DNA of 64,000 bases from Diphasiastrum complanatum (lineage: Eukaryota > Streptophyta > Lycopodiopsida > Lycopodiales > Lycopodiaceae). Of the stretch, positions 21,834 to 34,931 are shown piece by piece. The notes under the pieces are model-generated. The model was not told where the DNA came from and ran no database searches. It saw only the letters and a program-made list of their open reading frames with translations. Where the stretch lies: NCBI GenBank assembly GCA_029204225.1, contig CM055101.1, positions 31,648,519 to 31,712,518 of the forward strand. Direction: 5' to 3'. Numbering within the stretch: position 1 is the first letter of the stretch; each line of letters begins with the position of its first letter. The position numbers and the translations under genes are program-made.

Positions 21834-22831
21834 TCAGCGAAATCGCCTCTTGAAGAAGGACTGTTTTACGCGTACGTCCTTTCTGCCTGCACTTCTTAAG
21901 GCACAACATCCCACAGAATACACCACAACGAGGAATACAAACAGCACGACGGCGGCGATTGCAACCTTACGCCAATCCTGTTTGATGTTTTGTATCACGC
22001 CCGCCCTGCATGAAGTGCAATTGAAGCACAGCTCTTGCTTGTTCCAGGTGGAGCAATCTTGATCGGCGGATATATTTTTGGGATTCTTCCACACAGTTGC
22101 ATTTACAAAGGTGAAGCGACAAGCTATAGGAGGTTTGCAACATCCAGACTGCAAACCAAAGAGACAAGCTCTGTTAATCAGCCATTCTTTCCTCTGGACG
22201 TGTGCTTGCATTAGAAAGACAAGAAAGGAAACTACAAGGAGGCTAGCTTTTACGACATTATAATTCATGAGGATCTCAACTTTTACACGATAAAGTTTGA
22301 TTTATTACAAGTTTCTAAGGTTAATAATAAACATCAAAGAAATATTCATTTGTGTATGTCACAATCATGATTCTAGTCTACACATGCACTCTGATTTCTG
22401 GATTTACATTTTACAATATCTATCGAATCCATTCACTACACCATGGACAATCTTACGAATATGTGTGCATTATAATTTTCCGCAGCGCCTCATCTTTCCA
22501 GAAACTTATGTACAGTTAACAGCTTTTGCAGAGTCTGCCCGTTCTTCCTGCTGACACTGTGCAGTGGTTTAAAGTTTTACATCATTTGAAACATGCTTAC
22601 TGACGTCCTCTGTGTGTTTCGTGTATAAGATTTTAAAGGCATCTTAAAGATACGAATAGATGATGCAGATTATAAACAAACGATCCTCTCTCACTACTTG
22701 CAGAGGAGTTTCTAACTTCCCAAACTGTTCACTTTCTAGTCTGTTCTAAAGTTATTGCAAATGTTCCCATTCTCTAATGCAAGGCTAGGTAATTGAGTGT
22801 CAGCTTTCGTTTCAAATGGTGTAGCTGCCAA

Positions 22832-22889
<58 letters not shown>

Positions 22890-23423
22890 CCTGAACATTA
22901 TCGAAGCACAAGCGCATAAGCGTACCTGAGTAGGTGACAAATGTGAACTAGAGAATGCTTGTTCTGTAGGATAGTTGCGGTTCAAGCTGTTGCAGATTTG
23001 AGTGTCCATCAGACAGCTCTCGATGTGACCCCAGTTTTTCTGATTATCAACTACTTTTTGCAACCATGTAGAGTAATCTTGTAATCTGTACTCATCAAAT
23101 CCTTTCCCAGCTAAAGCATGTCCCGCCCCTGGATTGGTGACCACAAAAGCAAACACCGTAAAGGCAACTAGCAAGATGATAAGCAGAAACATCATGAAGA
23201 GGTAAATCCAGAGCAACCACGACACCCGGAAACAGCCGCCTATGAAGCCAGCCATAGATATTAACAGCATAGATGCGCCAATGATTATCAATGGCCATTG
23301 TAAGAAACTCACGCAGTCTGTGTGATGTTTAAGTGCCCACCAGATCCCAACGCCGATAATTGATAAAGAGAGCAACATTGTTATGAAATTTAAAATACCA
23401 GTGAGGTAATTGCTGAGGCCCAT
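21834..23423 (-). CDS. TET: Plant tetraspanin
   Basis: Membrane-organising protein of the plant tetraspanin family. There are two exons: 23423-22926 (166 codons, MGLSNYLTGIL) and 22148-21834 (104 residues plus stop), with a 777-bp GT-AG intron (donor CAG/GTACG, acceptor TTTGCAG). The 270-residue product is the normal family length. Membrane segments lie near residues 8-30, 42-64, 70-95 and 227-249. The large outer loop holds the plant signature GCCKPP (168-173) and further Cys residues (QDC, CFNCTSC). The exon junction falls just before S-GCCKPP and keeps the frame. The start is the ATG at 23423, two codons inside the first non-ATG open codon. The tail is short and basic. Looks intact. Members act in the plasma membrane in cell-surface microdomains; the exact subfamily is not assigned. 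Confidence 0.93.
22149..22925 (-). other. Intron of the tetraspanin gene
   Basis: GT-AG intron of 777 bp. It carries a compound microsatellite, (TC)n at 22831-22857 followed by (CA)n to 22888, close to the donor side. Confidence 0.9.
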
Positions 23424-25045
23424 CTTCAAAACCTTTCTGGATCTAGCGTATGCAAATATGGTGGTGGTGCTAATAACTTCTACAGGTAACGGTTGCCTTT
23501 AGTGAAAATCTCCGTGTGTAGGATTGTTTCTTGGAAGATTTCACTGAATATGCTGAAAGGCACTCGTTGATACTAATACGAAAAGCCAAAAGGAAGATCT
23601 GAGAAATCTTAGATTGAAGCTGGTATGTTGGATCTGCTTGCTAAGTTGCAATGGAGGAACGAATCATAAGGCAGATGGAATGTAATGCCTCATGAAAATA
23701 GAAATAAAACCATAAACCATATAAGTTCTAAGAAAAAGCCATAGACAAAAAAGTTAATTGTTCCTTGTGCAAGCCCAATCAACGGATAAAATCATGGCAA
23801 AAAATGTACCAGACACACCGGGAGGAGGTACCGCTCATGAACAGTTAGATGAAGAGTGAGCCAGATCGCATCAACCCACTAAAACTCATAAATTTGAAGT
23901 TCATTATAACTTGGAACCAACTGCATGCTGATATGTATAAATAACGATAAGAAGGATGCTGCGGCAACCTCGAGACGTAAGACTCTAACAATTTATCCGC
24001 AGCTTCCTGGCCTGCGTGGTTGTCCTCAGAATCAACAAGAAGACGATGGTTAGAAAACGAATGAACAGAGAAAAAAATTGGAGGATGAAGACAAAGCATC
24101 AATGGATTGTGCAGATAGAACACGAAGATCGGGCTCAAAAGGGAAAAGACGAAGGAAGACTTTTTGTTAGCTTTGTCGCCATGAAGGTAAGATAACATGA
24201 CTATTCTCTCAAAGATGACGCATCTTTTCATGATGGGCTTGAGTGTGTTATTCTGATCTCTTTCAAATGCAAATTTTTTTTCTACCAATTTTTAACATAT
24301 GCCCACAAAGCTGCTCAAGCCTCAATAGACAATATCAATGATGATTCCCTCAAAGTGAACACATCTTTTGTAGGCAAGTTCAAGTTTAAAATTGCTTTGT
24401 TTTTAGTTCCTTTAGATTGATTGGCATAAACAAATCTAGATGCAATGTGGTGAAGAGTTTCAAGAAAATTCGTGGATTCAAGCTTCTTTCTTTCAAACAT
24501 TTTCCAACTTACATGGCAAAGATCCTCAAGATCTTCCAATCGCCTTGTTTAGGACTTTGCTTGCCTACTTTGGTGTGATACATCTACCCCATCAATTTTT
24601 TATTTTGAAGTGTTGCTTGAAGGCCAGATTTTTCTTCGACATTCCCTTAAGCTGACCTAAAGTGCACTATCTTATGATTGACAAGTGCAAGTACATTTTA
24701 AGTGGCAAAAAATAATTATTCTCCTTGTTCATAAGGTGTGAACAATAAAATTTTAACATCAAATGATTGCCTTATGTGCTTGATTTTCTTTGTTAAAAAT
24801 TGCATAGGACTTCTACCCTCAATAATGTGGTGATGTGACCCTACAACATGCCACAACTTCCAATGGAGACCACCTTTGGAGCTTGGAATGTCAAGTGGTG
24901 ATCCCTCCTTAGGCTAGCCCCAAGCAAACCATGGGTACTTGGGGGTTTGGGGGCAATATATGGTTGTTTCATATAATGGCATTTCAATCTCACAAGCTTA
25001 TTGTAGCCAAATATTTCTACAAGGACCTTAGAGGTTTGAAGAATA
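23424..25045. other. Upstream region and unassigned sequence
   Basis: The first few hundred bases should contain the tetraspanin 5' untranslated region and promoter. No reliable TATA box was assigned. From 24300 on the sequence has short open frames without recognisable domains and looks like old repeat DNA. Confidence 0.4.
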
Positions 25046-25288
25046 TTGAAACTTCAAATTTTTGATTACTATAAACCTACACAATTTATCGTAGAATCTT
25101 CACAAAGAGTAGATGTAATTCTATACATGCCATGGTATAAATTGCACAATCCACCTATTGTTTACAATAAACATTTGATTACTTGGAAGCACTATGGCAA
25201 ACTCATGAATGTGCACTTGAAAAATGGTAAGTATGCAATCTCACTTAACACATCTACCTATTATAAGATGTTTGAAACAATATTCTAG
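25046..25288 (+). pseudogene. Gypsy protease-region fragment
   Basis: A short open piece reads RVDVILYMPWYKLHNPPIVY followed by HLITWKHYGKLMNVHLKNGK. The DVIL-x-MPW-x-xLHNP pattern is typical of the region just after the active site of the Ty3/gypsy aspartic protease. Isolated; no other parts of the element were recognised nearby. Confidence 0.6.
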
Positions 25289-26900
25289 AAATTATGGAAT
25301 TGAAAGCAAACTTGGACTTCAAAATTGATCATTCATCTACTCAAGTCACGGATCATAATGGTAGAAATAAAGAATAAAGATTTGAAATGGGCAATGCACT
25401 GTGCTTATTCAAGAAATAAGATTTGAAAAAGTCTGTACAAACAATTTAGTTATTGCATCTCTGATATGCTTTTGTGACAATCTGTCAAAAATTCTAACGT
25501 AGATAATAACCCTAATTCTCACAATATTGTCTGCTACAACAACCTTAAATCATTGATGAGCTACTCCTATTTATAGTTGTATATAAATGCCCTAACAATA
25601 TGTGCTAGCACTGGCTTTGTTATCCAGACAAAGCAACATTCCATTGTCACTATAGTGTCTTACAATTGCATTTCAACCTTGGGTCTAATTCTATTCATTT
25701 GAGAAGTTTTGAATCCAAAAAAGACCCTATAAGGATTGCCAACTAGGAGAGATAAATTTTAGACAGAGAAAAACTCAAGGCTTTCTAAATATAGTTGTGG
25801 GAAACTATAGTCTATGCTCACATTATGGGAACTTGTGCACATTAGTTTACTCACCTTAGTTTTGAATAGTTCTAGATTTGCCCAATGGGCAACTAGAGTT
25901 TATGTTCACATTATGGGGGTTTGTACCATTCTACATAACAACACACATGGACACACACTATTGGGCCATGTAGGCATAGAAGAGTTGAAAAGTCAATAAA
26001 GGTATCTTTATAACGGTCTTTTTGGAGTTAAAAGTTCTTCTAACGTCGACCCTAGAATTTCGATTGGAGTTGCTTCAACTCTAAAATCTAATTTATTTCG
26101 ACCCTGGAGTTTAGATTCGATTCGATTCAACCATCCTGGGATTTATTTTGACCCGAAAATTTAGATCCTAAAATTTTGATCTGATCTGATCCAATCTTGT
26201 TGGATTTTTGTAGACTAACTTATTTACAAATATGTACAAGTATTTACAACAGATCCACATTACCTTTGACTCTATCAAAGATAGAAATCTACCGCTTCCT
26301 CTTAATGTGGATCTTGGAAAACCTTGACTTTCATATTTAACAAATTACTTAACTTGATATTATTTCAACAGTGATAATGCCTTTGGAAAACTGTTCGTTG
26401 CCATAGACTAGGTTTTGCAAAATGCAAGTGTGATTTTTTAATTAAAAACTTTGTCTCTAATATAATGTCACTATATCTCAATGTGTTTGGACTGAGAATG
26501 ACACTTGGGATTAAGAGATAAAGCGATAGTACTTTGATTATCACAATAATTTGTTGTAGGTTGTGATGGTGCAAGATCAAGATATGATAGAATACTTCAA
26601 AAGGAATCCTGACATGTTTTCTTATGATACAACTTTGACAAGCCATGGCTTCCATATTACATTCTGATATAGAATCAACTCTTTTGTGAAGATAACACTC
26701 TAAGTATGAACATATGTTAAATTTGGTAAGCCTAAATTTTTTATTAGTTTTATGTACATTTTTAGTTTAGTAGTTTTTAATTTTCCGCTTATGGGACAGT
26801 GTGTGTGCCTTATCTATGACACAAATAGATACTAAGTGGGAACATGTGTCCCATAATGGGGACTATTTTACTATGCACCGATACCCCCTAATATGAAAAA
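25289..26900. other. No recognised gene
   Basis: AT-rich, with several stretches containing CACATTATGGG and a short run of GATTCGATTC-like repeats (26000-26200). Probably old transposon DNA; nothing specific could be assigned. Confidence 0.4.
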
Positions 26901-26917
26901 ATTTCCAGAATTCACAC

Positions 26918-27840
26918 GTGTGGGGAATGTCCACAAGAGTGATTGATCTTGATTAAACTTTGTGATTGGCACTATAACCTGATTCTAGATTGATCAACAA
27001 GATCTAGTTCAGAAGAAATGGCTAATTCACAATCTAGCATGCTAATCAACAGAATATAATAGCAATGAATCAAAGAATGAATAAAAGTACATGATTTCAG
27101 TGTATGAGCATTAGCCTCAACACGAGTTTGAGAGAGAAAGCTAGAGAGATAAGAAGCAATATTACTTTAGATCCAAAATGGCATGAGATAGCTACAAAAC
27201 TTTGGTTCTTCATCATTGATTGTGTGGAGAGCTACACATATTTATGGAGTTTGAGGTAGCTTGAGGTAGAACCACATCCATCCATTCCAAAATGACATCT
27301 AGAGTCTATGTGACATTTGTCACTTGTCATCATGAAATTCTACCAACTTTTTACAAGTCTACTAGTTCTAACTAGAAATGTCCAAATCATCATGCATGTG
27401 TCCATTACACTTTGTGCATGCCTTGCATGTCACTATGGATTACTTACAATAAATGCATGTGAATTGCCATGAGTTTCTACAAGCATAATCATGCTAATTC
27501 TATGTCTACAAACTATATGCAAGTTGCATTTATCAAACTAGATAATACATAACCATGTAGCTCGAGTTCTATGTAGGCCAAACTTGGCATTTTGCATTAA
27601 TGAGCTACATACTTGCATGGTACAACATTTGTAGCAAGCCAATAAATCAATATGGATTGTTTTTCAATTTTAACATAATAAAGCCTATCTATATGTGTAC
27701 CTTATTTTTCTCTTTATGATATATATAGCTTCTGAGAGTTATTTGGGTGGTGATGCACTATTTTCTTCTGTCAACTATGAATTTGATTGATGATTAGCCT
27801 GATAGATTGCTGGTGGAAACTGCAGGATCGATTATTAACA
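26918..27840 (+). mobile_element. Probable LTR of gypsy family D
   Basis: The right end is supported: it ends TTAACA at 27840, immediately followed by TGGTATTAGAGCA, a one- or two-base variant of the tRNA-iMet primer site. The left end (near TGTGGGGAATG at about 26918) is a guess; no second LTR was found to confirm it. Confidence 0.4.
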
Positions 27841-27853
27841 TGGTATTAGAGCA
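27841..27853 (+). promoter_or_regulatory. Degenerate primer binding site
   Basis: TGGTATTAGAGCA, against the expected TGGTATCAGAGCC. It lies directly after a CA-ended sequence, as in an LTR element. Confidence 0.65.
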
Positions 27854-29830
27854 TTGGTCAGGTGCAGTTTTACGTTAGTCAAGAGTCGAATTTTGGGAGA
27901 ATTCAAAGAACCATCTACGGTTGGTCAAGCAAGCTATCAAATTAGTTCTGAGGAATCCCCTATGTTGGGATAAGATGGAAATATTGGGGTCAGTCGACTA
28001 TCCTCAGTGCATGAGTCTACATCTATCAGATTCAAACCACCTTCGATGAATAGAAGATGATGGTGGAGCCTCTATGTATGTAACCGTAATAGAGTGTTCA
28101 AGATATAGTCATGATCTATCTTTTGTCCAGGATCCCTTGATGTTCCTAAAGCAACCAAAAAGTGAAAGCTTCAATAGAAACGATAACACCGTAAAGGAAG
28201 TCGGAGACCTGGGTTTCACCCCCCACTTGGTTGGCTTTACGAACATTGGAAGTGTTCTTCATAGGTCAATTCCTCGCAATCTTTAGAGTGACCCAACTAC
28301 TCCCCTTGGTGTGGTGGTGGTACTTAATAGGGTATTAGGAGAACCAACCAAAGCAAACTGCTTATGGAGAAGTGCGCGCTGGTGGGGTGCGAGTCCACCA
28401 ACATCGAGATGCGTCATGTCGGGTGGGTGGGACGGGGCGGCATGCACGAGGCAATGTGCTCCCCCCTCCCAACAACTATATGCACTGCCAATTGAAGAAA
28501 TCGTAAACGAGCTGGAAAGGGCGGGCTCCATAGAGAAAGGGAGAACCAAGCCACATTAATTGTGAAAGACAAGACGTGGATGGCAAAAATTAAAGAGAAC
28601 CTCTATTTTTTGTGCAATAAACCTAGGCAACATGCTAAATGGTGTCCCAATAAGAAGAATAAGGCATCGAACCTCCTGACATTATCTTTCAAAACTAATT
28701 AATTGTTTCGAGTTAGAGACAAGATCTTAGGAAAAGACATCAATGTACTATTTGATTTAGGAAGCACTCACAATTTTTTGAGTTCTCGACTTTGCAGAAG
28801 CTTAGGGTGCCCACCATGGCCAATGATCACCATTATGTGGTCCATCTAGCCTTGGGGTCAGACACAGAAATTTGGGATGTCAAGGTCCCTGATTTGGAGC
28901 TTCAGATGCAAGACTATGCCGAGCGACTTGACTTTCACATCATGAACCTTGCTCGCATTGCTGCCATCTTAGGTTATGAATGGTTTATAGTAAATCAGAT
29001 TCCTTAGGAATAGATTTTAAAACCCATTCATTGGTATTTAAGAATAAATTTGGTAAAATAGTCTCTATATTGGAGAGACTGATATACTCACATAGCCGAT
29101 GGTTTCCTTGGTAGAATTAGTAAAACATTTGCATGATTCAGATTATGAGTTTTTTCATTTTGTTTTGAAATCTCGATTGCATCAGTGATATTGTTGATGA
29201 TTCTGATGTGGATGTGTTTTCTCTCAATAACACTAAAAATTCTCATCATGAACAATAATTAATGCAAGATTTAAAACAAGAGTTTAACGATATTCTTTTT
29301 AAACAACTCCTTCATGGTTTACCACCCACATGGTTCGTGGACAATAAAATTGAGTCTAACAAATGGTGAATGATTTGTTTGATTCTTTTTAGGAAAGTTT
29401 GTAGTAGTGTTTCTAGACGATATGTTGATCTATAGTAGAATACTAAAAGAGCACGTAAAGCATGTATGTATTGTCTTACAAATTTTAAGACAAGAGAAGC
29501 TCTATGCTAAAGAATCAAAGTGTGAGTTAAAGACAGTTGTGGAATGGCCAATTCCTCAAACGGTCCGTGAACTCAAGTCATTTTTGGGTTCCATAGTATT
29601 CTTTCGTAAGTTTCCAGAGGACTATTCTAATTGCCACACCTCTTAACAATGTGTTTAAAGGGGTAAAAAGTCAGAAAGGAAGACCAAGTCCTCCCATTAA
29701 AATGGAATGTGAAGTTAGATGAGATTTTATTGACGCGAGTGATACCGATATTGGATTTGTTTTCTACAGGATGATCAGTCCACTGCTTTTGAGAGCAAAA
29801 ATTTATCTGATGTGCAAAGTTACAGATGAA
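27854..29830 (+). pseudogene. Decayed gypsy family-D internal region
   Basis: Pieces of gag-pol on the plus strand. A zinc knuckle near 28600-28650 has lost its first Cys (YFLCNKPRQHAKWC). The protease active site is altered to VLFDLGSTHNFLS (28748-28790), followed by LDFHIMNLARIAAILGYEWF. The RT catalytic box is [13 protein letters not shown] (29399-29430), then AKESKCEL and a connection region (VRELKSFLGS). A trace of RNase H (FIDASDTDIGF) lies near 29730-29760. The first two thirds of RT are missing and frames are broken. The family matches the protease fragment at 10281-10620. Confidence 0.85.
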
Positions 29831-30129
29831 GCCACAATTGATCTAGAGCTAAGCTATGAAAGCATCACATAAGCAAGACTTAACCCTAGAAAGCATGAAA
29901 GAGAGAGAGATTAAGGAGACTAAAAAGAGAGATCAATATCAGCAGATGAGTAACAAATGAAATAGATTCCCTACCTATAGCCTAGAGGAAGCCCTAAAAG
30001 AAAGCTTCAAGTGGCTAGGGCCCAACTGGGAGGGATAATAGTGAGCCCTCCAAGAAGGCCCCCACTCTCCAGTAATATGTCCAAATGTCCAAATAATAAA
30101 TAATAAGTGTCGGAAGTCTGGTTGGCTAA
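29831..30129. other. Unassigned repeat-like sequence
   Basis: No coding signal. It lies between gypsy family D and a copia remnant. Confidence 0.4.
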
Positions 30130-30690
30130 GTGCCTCTTCGACTGTCTTCGGTTATCAAAAGATAGACAGACTCAGGAGTATACCTTGTGGGATGTGTGCG
30201 CACTCGACTTGATTTTCTTGGAGGAATTAACTGATGAACCATTCTTGGGACTTGTTGCTGGGTAGCTGCAACATCTTCATCTGACTCTGTCGTGGCTTAC
30301 CAAACCAAAAGGTCAGTAAAAGTGTAGTATAAATGATTATCATTCCCACGGGGAGAATCATAAAGAGGTATTCTACATCCATGATTCTGAAGAATCACCA
30401 TGAATTTCCTAGGATCAGTCAGAAGAGACCATTGAGAAACCGAAAGTGTCTGTCACCCACTCCTTCAGATTCTTATGAAAATAAAAACTACATATACAAG
30501 GTTGGTATATCACTGCATTCAAATTCAAGCCGACGAAGACAGTAGATAGTATTTACAAAAGGAGTGCGTGACATCTTACCCTTCAGACATGCATCACAGG
30601 TCATCGAACTGGTTGCATTCGAGATGCTCACCTCTGTGATTGCTCCATGATGGCTTGCTTGATATAGTGCCATTGAATTCATATGACATA
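30130..30690 (-). pseudogene. Copia pol fragments (linker and pre-integrase)
   Basis: Minus strand. The piece near 30150-30300 reads IPPRKSSRVRTHPTRYTP, typical of the linker between copia integrase and RT. The piece at 30488-30682 has the integrase zinc-binding part, TCDACLKGKMSRTPF. Sequence at 30660-30745 matches 12243-12330, so the family is A. Most of the integrase between the two pieces is lost. Confidence 0.7.
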
Positions 30691-30749
30691 GTCTCCTGTG
30701 TCATAGAGTATTTGGCGAATCATCATGAGTCTAATGCACTTGATCTGTA

Positions 30750-31310
30750 TATGCATAACAGCTACAATATTATCTATTGATCTTCTGATTTCAAGCACTG
30801 TGCGACAGATCCACACAGTGCATTGGCGTGAGAGAAATAGAATTCTCTCACGAATAATCTCGCTTACTAGCGGACTTCTAGATCTGCTGATCCTCTTACA
30901 AAATTGTCTCGCTCACAGGCGGACATGTATTTAGTATATTTTCGTCTTACAGTATTATGCATCAAGCAGAAAGTACATAGTTCGTGAACTTTTTCGTGTC
31001 GCGTCGTGTAACTTCCAGATCAGAAAGATTAAACATCTACAACTAATCACGGATTACAAGAGTGGCAGATTAGCCACGATCTAGAGTACTTCTGCTGATG
31101 TCATGATATGTGATCAAATACTTGTACCCCATGGTACTTGGCTGATCGTTTTGATCCTTAGTGGAGCACGAATGATTTTGTGTCGCGAAACAATTTCGTG
31201 TCGTGTGTCGCAAAATTGTTCGCGCACAATTTTGTTTCATGTGTCTTTTCTGTCAAAATCAGGATGGAGAGCTAGCAAGGCTTTGGCAATAGAAACATCT
31301 TGTTTCTTCA
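30750..31310 (-). mobile_element. Copia family-A LTR, truncated
   Basis: Begins (minus strand) with TGAAGAAACAAGATGTTTC at 31310 and matches the LTR starting at 48382 (TGAAGAAACAAAACATTTC). It runs about 560 bp and then switches directly to pol sequence at about 30748. The second half of the LTR, the primer site and gag are therefore deleted. Confidence 0.8.
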
Positions 31311-31714
31311 GTCGATAGTAGATAATGATTGGATTACTTTATGTTCAAAAACAAAAAAAACATGACAATAAGGATGGGAGTAGTTGGATATAGTATATCC
31401 TCATTTGAAATAAATAACTCACTTCCACACTAGTAATAAGGAAGAGTACTTCAACATCTTCAACTTTGATTGAATGTATTTGAGATTGCAATTCTTCTCA
31501 ACTTTAATCATTGCAACAAGATCATTTCTTTTCACATTTATTTGAAACCACTGATGATAATACTAACTTTTGTAACAAGGATGTAACTACTGGATCTAGA
31601 CATTAAAGATAACCAATGTTTCTAACGAACTTGAAGTTGTACATGATCAAAGAGCTTTAAGAGAAAGGATTGTGTCAACACTTGAGTATTTTATTCCTTT
31701 AAAAAAATATTCAA

Positions 31715-31797
<83 letters not shown>

Positions 31798-33300
31798 TGT
31801 GGCATAGACTTGTGATCAATTTTGAGCTATTCTTGATTGGCATGGTAAATATAGAACTAGAACATTTGAAGATAATGTAGCATACATGCAAGCTCTTCGG
31901 GCAAAAAGTTGACATTATATAATTATCTAGATGAACTACTGCTAAATGGCATGCCAAGAAAGGAGGTGTCTACCGTTATTTATAAGATACATTCCTCTCA
32001 TGGAATCAGCCCAGACTTGTGTTTGTATCTTATAAGCAACAGTAGACACCTTGTTCAGGCCTATTCCATGGTCAATCTCATGCATTTAAGACTCCAACAA
32101 GCACATATTCTGACATGAGAGAGAAATTGAAAAATCTCAAATAGTCATCAATCAAATCCTTCAATCATAGCTTTGATATTAAATTTTGTTTCTTGGCTAT
32201 TTTGAGGCTGGTAAAACCACATTCGCAGACACTGCTGCACGAGGCTTGTCAAATAGTTACGGAAAAATGCATGTTGACCCTTGCAAAGTACAGCTTTGTT
32301 ATACTAAAACCTAGGTAACATATCACCATTCCAATTTCCCAGTAACATTCCCAATGGAATCGTTGAAATGATTTTCCATACACAACTATGTTCAAACCAT
32401 AATTGCAATACACATTCCAAAATTGAACTTTTTTTTTTAACTTTTCCTCGAAAAAAATTCCTTCTATTTTTTTAGGGAAACTGCCAAAAATGAGCTAAAC
32501 TACAATAAGAATAATAATGCCCTAGAATACTTACCTAAATATCTGATATTGACATAAGATATTCATTTCCAGACTAGTAGTTGTTTCTCAGTAGATTGGG
32601 GATGCTGTGAGGACAAAAAACTAATGTAAAATGGGGATGCTATGAGGACAGAAGACTATTGTACTAACCATTTTAGACTTACGTAGCTAGTGGCCAAGCT
32701 GTATGGCACAAACCCTCTTGGGACCCAATAAGGCTGATCCACGGTTTCATGAAAGTCTTCCTAGCCTCTTGACTAAAAAGGATCTTATAATTATGAAATT
32801 TCTAAGCATCTCTACGATTAGTAACAAAAAAATTCAGCAAAATCATGATTTTTCTTAAAAAATCAAAAAATATTGAAAGCATTCTACATTCGAAAGCGCA
32901 GATGCACAGTGGGCAAGTGTTCACAAAATACATCCCAAAGAGTTGTGATCTAGGCATACCTAAAATTCAATGTAGTTTAAGTGGTTATATTCTAGGTTAT
33001 TAAGCAACACTAAAGCTCTGTGCTATATAGTTTAATATGATACCGTGGTTTTGCCCCTAGGTTGATTGAAAAAAAGAATTCTCGGGCCTAAAGACAAAAG
33101 CATCGACAATGGGCACCAGGGCTTAAAAGTAATGAAAAAAAATTAAGATGGCATTTTGCTTGCAAACACTTTGGACTGCTCATTCACAAATAACTATGAA
33201 AATCTCAATAGAAAAGCATGAAAGTCAAAGAGCCAAGTTAGCACCAAACAAGTTGCCAATTACTCTCATCAAGCATCGGCTAATTTTTGAAATGCAACAC
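31311..33300. other. Intergenic with (CT)n tract
   Basis: AT-rich, no recognised gene. A perfect (CT)n microsatellite of 75 bp lies at 31719-31793. Confidence 0.55.
31719..31793. repeat. (CT)n microsatellite
   Basis: 75 bp of uninterrupted CT dinucleotides. Confidence 0.98.
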
Positions 33301-33626
33301 TTAAGCTGTCTTTCTTGATAATCGTAATTAGTAACTTCAACTTTTCCAGCCTCTGTAAGGTTTTAGGCTGCTTATGAAAACCAAAAAAAACATGTACATA
33401 ATGTTTGTCGGACAAGAATAGTGACACAACGTTCTTTCAAGCGCCTGCGAAGTCAATAAAAATCGCTCTAGGCAATAACAATTTTGAATGTTCTTTTGAT
33501 TCATGAAGTTTGGTTGTTGATAAAACGTTACACTTAGCATACCACCTGCTTTTCGCGAGAAACTCTTGCTGAATTATGTACAGCTCACTGCTATAGGTAT
33601 ACGCATGAGCCTGTCCTTGTCATCCA

Positions 33627-34931
33627 TCAGGGTCTAGATCTGCTTTTGTCTGAATTGCTGTGATAACTTCGATACCAGTGGACAAACTTCTTCAGACCTG
33701 TCTCAAGGTCTGTGGTAGGATTATATGATAACTGTCGCTGAGCAAGGGTAATGTTTGCATGTGTGAAGGGAACATCACCATTTCTTGGCATACTGACAAT
33801 GTTGATGTGAGCCTTTCTTTTCAGATGCTTTTCAAGGATCTTCACCATATCTGGCACTGTTACAGGTTTTGTATTGCCTAGATTGAACATTCTCAATTGA
33901 GCAGGTCCCTTTTTCTTTCCTCCACTTCCAGTACTTCTTTGGGCTGTGTCAAGTGAAGCAACACACCCTTTTACAACATCATCAATATACGTAAAATCCC
34001 GGGCTAACTCAACACCATTTGGGCCTTGATAAACATTAATTGTCTTGCCTTCCAGTATTGCTTTTGTAAAAAAAAAGTATGCCATATCTGGCCTGCCCCA
34101 AGGACCATAAACTGTAAAGAATCTCAAACCTGTGATTGAAAGCCCGTAAATATGATTGTAGGTGTGTGCTATCATCTCTCCTGCCTTTTTGGTGGCTGCA
34201 TAAAGACTTGCAGGTTTATCAGTTCTGTCAAATTCTGAAAATGGGACTTTTCTGTTAAGACCGTACACTGAGCTTGATGAAGCCCATACAACAGCAGGTT
34301 GTGGATTTGCATTCTTGCAAGCTTCAAAAAGACCCACAAGGCCAGCTATGTTGCTGTGTACATAAGAGCCTGGATTTTCCATTGCATATCTAACCCCTGC
34401 TTGGGCTGCAAGATGCATAACATGAGTGAAAGAAACTAAGCTAAACAGAGTTTGCAAAAGAGCAGCATCATTTATGTCTGCTTCAACAACAAATATGCCT
34501 TGCTTCTCCAATAAAGCACGGCGAGCAGCTTTCAATGATGGATCATAGTAGTTATTAAAATTGTCAATTCCAAGAACACCATCCCCACGCTTTTTAAGAT
34601 ACAGGGAGACATGACTCCCTACAAAACCAGCAGAACCAGTTACAAGGACCACCAATCCATCATCTCTTTTCACATGACAACTGTGCTTCACATGCTTCAC
34701 CCAGGGATCTGTTAACAATGAAACGTGCCCAATCGTGTGAATCCCTGAAAACTTTAACCGGAATACTGCAAAGGCAAGTAAAAAGACAAGCACAACGAGC
34801 CAGAAAGAAAATTTTGCCGATATAGACGAATGCCATCGACTTGTTATTTTGGTAAAGCCAAAATAATTATTCCTTTCCATTTTTGCTTTTCCAGGAGTCG
34901 ATGGAAAATTGTCTTGCACAGAAAGGGGCAT
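33627..34931 (-). CDS. GAE: UDP-glucuronate 4-epimerase (GAE type)
   Basis: Converts UDP-glucuronate to UDP-galacturonate for pectin synthesis; a type II membrane protein of the Golgi. It is a single-exon frame of 434 residues. One membrane segment lies near residues 42-59 (FWLVVLVFLLAFAVFRL). The NAD-binding loop TGSAGFVGSH is near 98-107, the conserved GIDNFNNYYDPSLK near 121-134, the catalytic Ser in SSSSVYG near 218-224, and YAATK (Tyr 244, Lys 248). Family blocks FFTVYGPWGRPDMAYF, ARDFTYIDD and NGDVPFTHAN are present. I chose the ATG at 34931 because MPLSVQDNFPSTPGK matches the usual start and gives the usual length. The frame stays open upstream to an ATG at 35108 (59 more residues), with another at 34979. 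The frame looks intact. Confidence 0.95.
   Translation of the reverse strand: MPLSVQDNFPSTPGKAKMERNNYFGFTKITSRWHSSISAKFSFWLVVLVFLLAFAVFRLKFSGIHTIGHVSLLTDPWVKHVKHSCHVKRDDGLVVLVTGSAGFVGSHVSLYLKKRGDGVLGIDNFNNYYDPSLKAARRALLEKQGIFVVEADINDAALLQTLFSLVSFTHVMHLAAQAGVRYAMENPGSYVHSNIAGLVGLFEACKNANPQPAVVWASSSSVYGLNRKVPFSEFDRTDKPASLYAATKKAGEMIAHTYNHIYGLSITGLRFFTVYGPWGRPDMAYFFFTKAILEGKTINVYQGPNGVELARDFTYIDDVVKGCVASLDTAQRSTGSGGKKKGPAQLRMFNLGNTKPVTVPDMVKILEKHLKRKAHINIVSMPRNGDVPFTHANITLAQRQLSYNPTTDLETGLKKFVHWYRSYHSNSDKSRSRP

Noticed and set aside
23845-24288. Open frame of 147 codons on minus
   Set aside because: No recognisable domain, low-complexity hydrophobic composition and no supporting splice or start context.
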